DNA from: Pseudomonadota bacterium
GTDB taxonomy: Bacteria; Pseudomonadota; Alphaproteobacteria; Rhodospirillales; Casp-alpha2
DNA length: 7,299 nt
Assembly (NCBI GenBank): GCA_027620395.1
Contig: JAQBZY010000061.1
Coordinates: 1-7,299, forward strand
Reading direction: 5' to 3'
In this document: positions 6,494-7,299 of the stretch, in pieces
Position numbering within the stretch: the stretch's first letter is position 1
How the letters are laid out: each line of letters begins with the position of its first letter
The notes under the pieces: model-generated
What the model saw: the letters and a program-made list of their open reading frames with translations, nothing else
What the model was told of the DNA's origin: nothing
Databases searched by the model: none
Position numbers and translations under genes: made by a program

Positions 6494-7299
6494 CGGCGTT
6501 ATACCATGGCGCAAGGCCTGCCGCGTGTCGACCGGCAGTCCAACCTCCGACAAAACATTCCGCAAGATTGCCGCCGGCGAGATAGAGGTGGCCGAAGACC
6601 CCGCCCAATTCACCGGCGGCGTAAAGCCTGGGGATCGGTTCACCGTATCCGTTTATGACTTGCTGGTGAACATTGTGTACCGGTCCGCCATGGGTGTTCT
6701 GGCACAATGGCCACACCTCAGCATAGTAAAATGGCGCTTTCTCGATTTTCATCATCGACGATGGCGGGCGTCCATGGTCGGAATCCTTACCCATGTCGCA
6801 CGAGGCATTCCAGCGGTCCAACGATTCGCGCAACACGTCGGCTTCGACATTCAGCGCGGCGGCAAGGTCGTCGAAGGTATCGACCTTGCGGACGATCCGA
6901 TCCTCCAAATCTTGCAGTGCCTCGGGGCTGTAATCGAAGGCCAAGTTGGGGTCGTTGAAAGTCGGCGCGCAGAGCGGATAGGTCCCGCGCGCATCGTCGT
7001 CGAACACCATCAGTGACGGAATTCGCGGATACGTCTGTGTCTGGGCGTCAAAAAGTGCCATGGAGCGGGCCGACGTATCTTGTGTGTAGGGCTGGTACTC
7101 GTTCATGTAGCGTCGGCCATTTCGGTCAACGATGATCCACGGCACCTTCACGTTTTCACGGGCACCCCGCCCGGGCACCCAGTCGGGCAATCGCTTGACG
7201 CGAACGCCATAAGGATAGTCTGGGTCCGGATGTTTGACGCCATAGGTGCCGTGGTAATGCCACATATGCCAGAGGGCGGCACCAGCAGCCTGCGCCATG
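6486..7299 (-). CDS. FAD-dependent oxidoreductase, fumarate reductase / ketosteroid dehydrogenase-like flavoprotein (5'-truncated)
   Basis: The C-terminal 270 or so residues of a FAD_binding_2-type flavoprotein, usually about 450-550 residues, whose N-terminus and Rossmann FAD motif lie off the right edge. The frame is still open at 7299, and the methionine at 7296-7298 is inside the protein, not a start: the segment MAQAAGAALWHMWHYHG is normal mid-domain sequence. Counting from that methionine, VPWIIVDRNGRRYMNE (52-67) belongs to the substrate/cap domain; NTHGGP (201-206), IPRLYAAGELGG (222-233) and GGNLAECFVGGWTAGRHAA (242-260) form the closing FAD-binding end typical of fumarate reductase flavoproteins and 3-ketosteroid dehydrogenases. 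Such enzymes reduce or create a C=C bond next to a carbonyl or carboxylate. It points toward the hydroxylase operon with a 111-base gap, so shared transcription is possible. The substrate is unknown. Confidence 0.9.
   Translation of the reverse strand, partial: MAQAAGAALWHMWHYHGTYGVKHPDPDYPYGVRVKRLPDWVPGRGARENVKVPWIIVDRNGRRYMNEYQPYTQDTSARSMALFDAQTQTYPRIPSLMVFDDDARGTYPLCAPTFNDPNLAFDYSPEALQDLEDRIVRKVDTFDDLAAALNVEADVLRESLDRWNASCDMGKDSDHGRPPSSMMKIEKAPFYYAEVWPLCQNTHGGPVHNVHQQVINGYGEPIPRLYAAGELGGVFGHLYLAGGNLAECFVGGWTAGRHAAGLAPWYNAVD

Noticed and set aside
7296..7298. ATG at the right edge as the true start of the flavoprotein
   Set aside because: The following residues belong to the middle of the family's fold and the FAD-binding N-terminus is missing, so the gene continues beyond the window.

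Overview
The window looks like a catabolic accessory region of a Gram-negative bacterium. It is moderately GC-rich (mid-to-upper 50s percent by eye), has good Shine-Dalgarno sites and has tightly overlapping genes. The protein style fits Pseudomonadota, perhaps Alphaproteobacteria; this taxonomic guess is inference only. Six protein genes are visible, two of them cut by the window edges. I see no RNA gene, CRISPR array, insertion sequence or integrase.

Layout: (1) 1-1820, minus strand: an ATP-dependent hydantoinase/oxoprolinase subunit A (HyuA type), cut at its C-terminus by the left edge and starting at TTG. (2) 1821-2028: a short AT-rich divergent regulatory region with back-to-back sigma70-like promoters whose -35 boxes overlap, and several small inverted repeats. 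(3) 2029-2631, plus strand: a CoxG/SRPBCC protein. (4) 2657-6374, minus strand: a three-gene molybdenum hydroxylase operon in the order FAD subunit, 2Fe-2S subunit, Mo subunit, each junction being a 4-base ATGA overlap. (5) 6375-6485: a 111-base gap with a TGGCA-N10-TGCCA inverted repeat. (6) 6486-7299, minus strand: the C-terminal part of a fumarate-reductase/ketosteroid-dehydrogenase type flavoprotein, entering from the right edge and pointing into the hydroxylase operon.

How they may work together: the hydroxylase trio would hydroxylate a carbon next to a ring nitrogen or a similar electron-poor carbon using water, passing electrons Mo to two 2Fe-2S clusters to FAD. CoxG, known from the same enzyme family, probably helps membrane or quinone coupling. 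The flavoprotein could add or remove a C=C bond in the substrate. The HyuA-type protein, normally working with HyuB, could open the resulting cyclic amide with ATP. Together this reads as a candidate pathway for an N-heterocycle or lactam-like compound. The substrate cannot be named from sequence. The Mo-subunit active-site loop (RGAGY) lacks the cysteine of true Mo-Cu CO dehydrogenase, so CO oxidation is unlikely despite the cox-like gene set.
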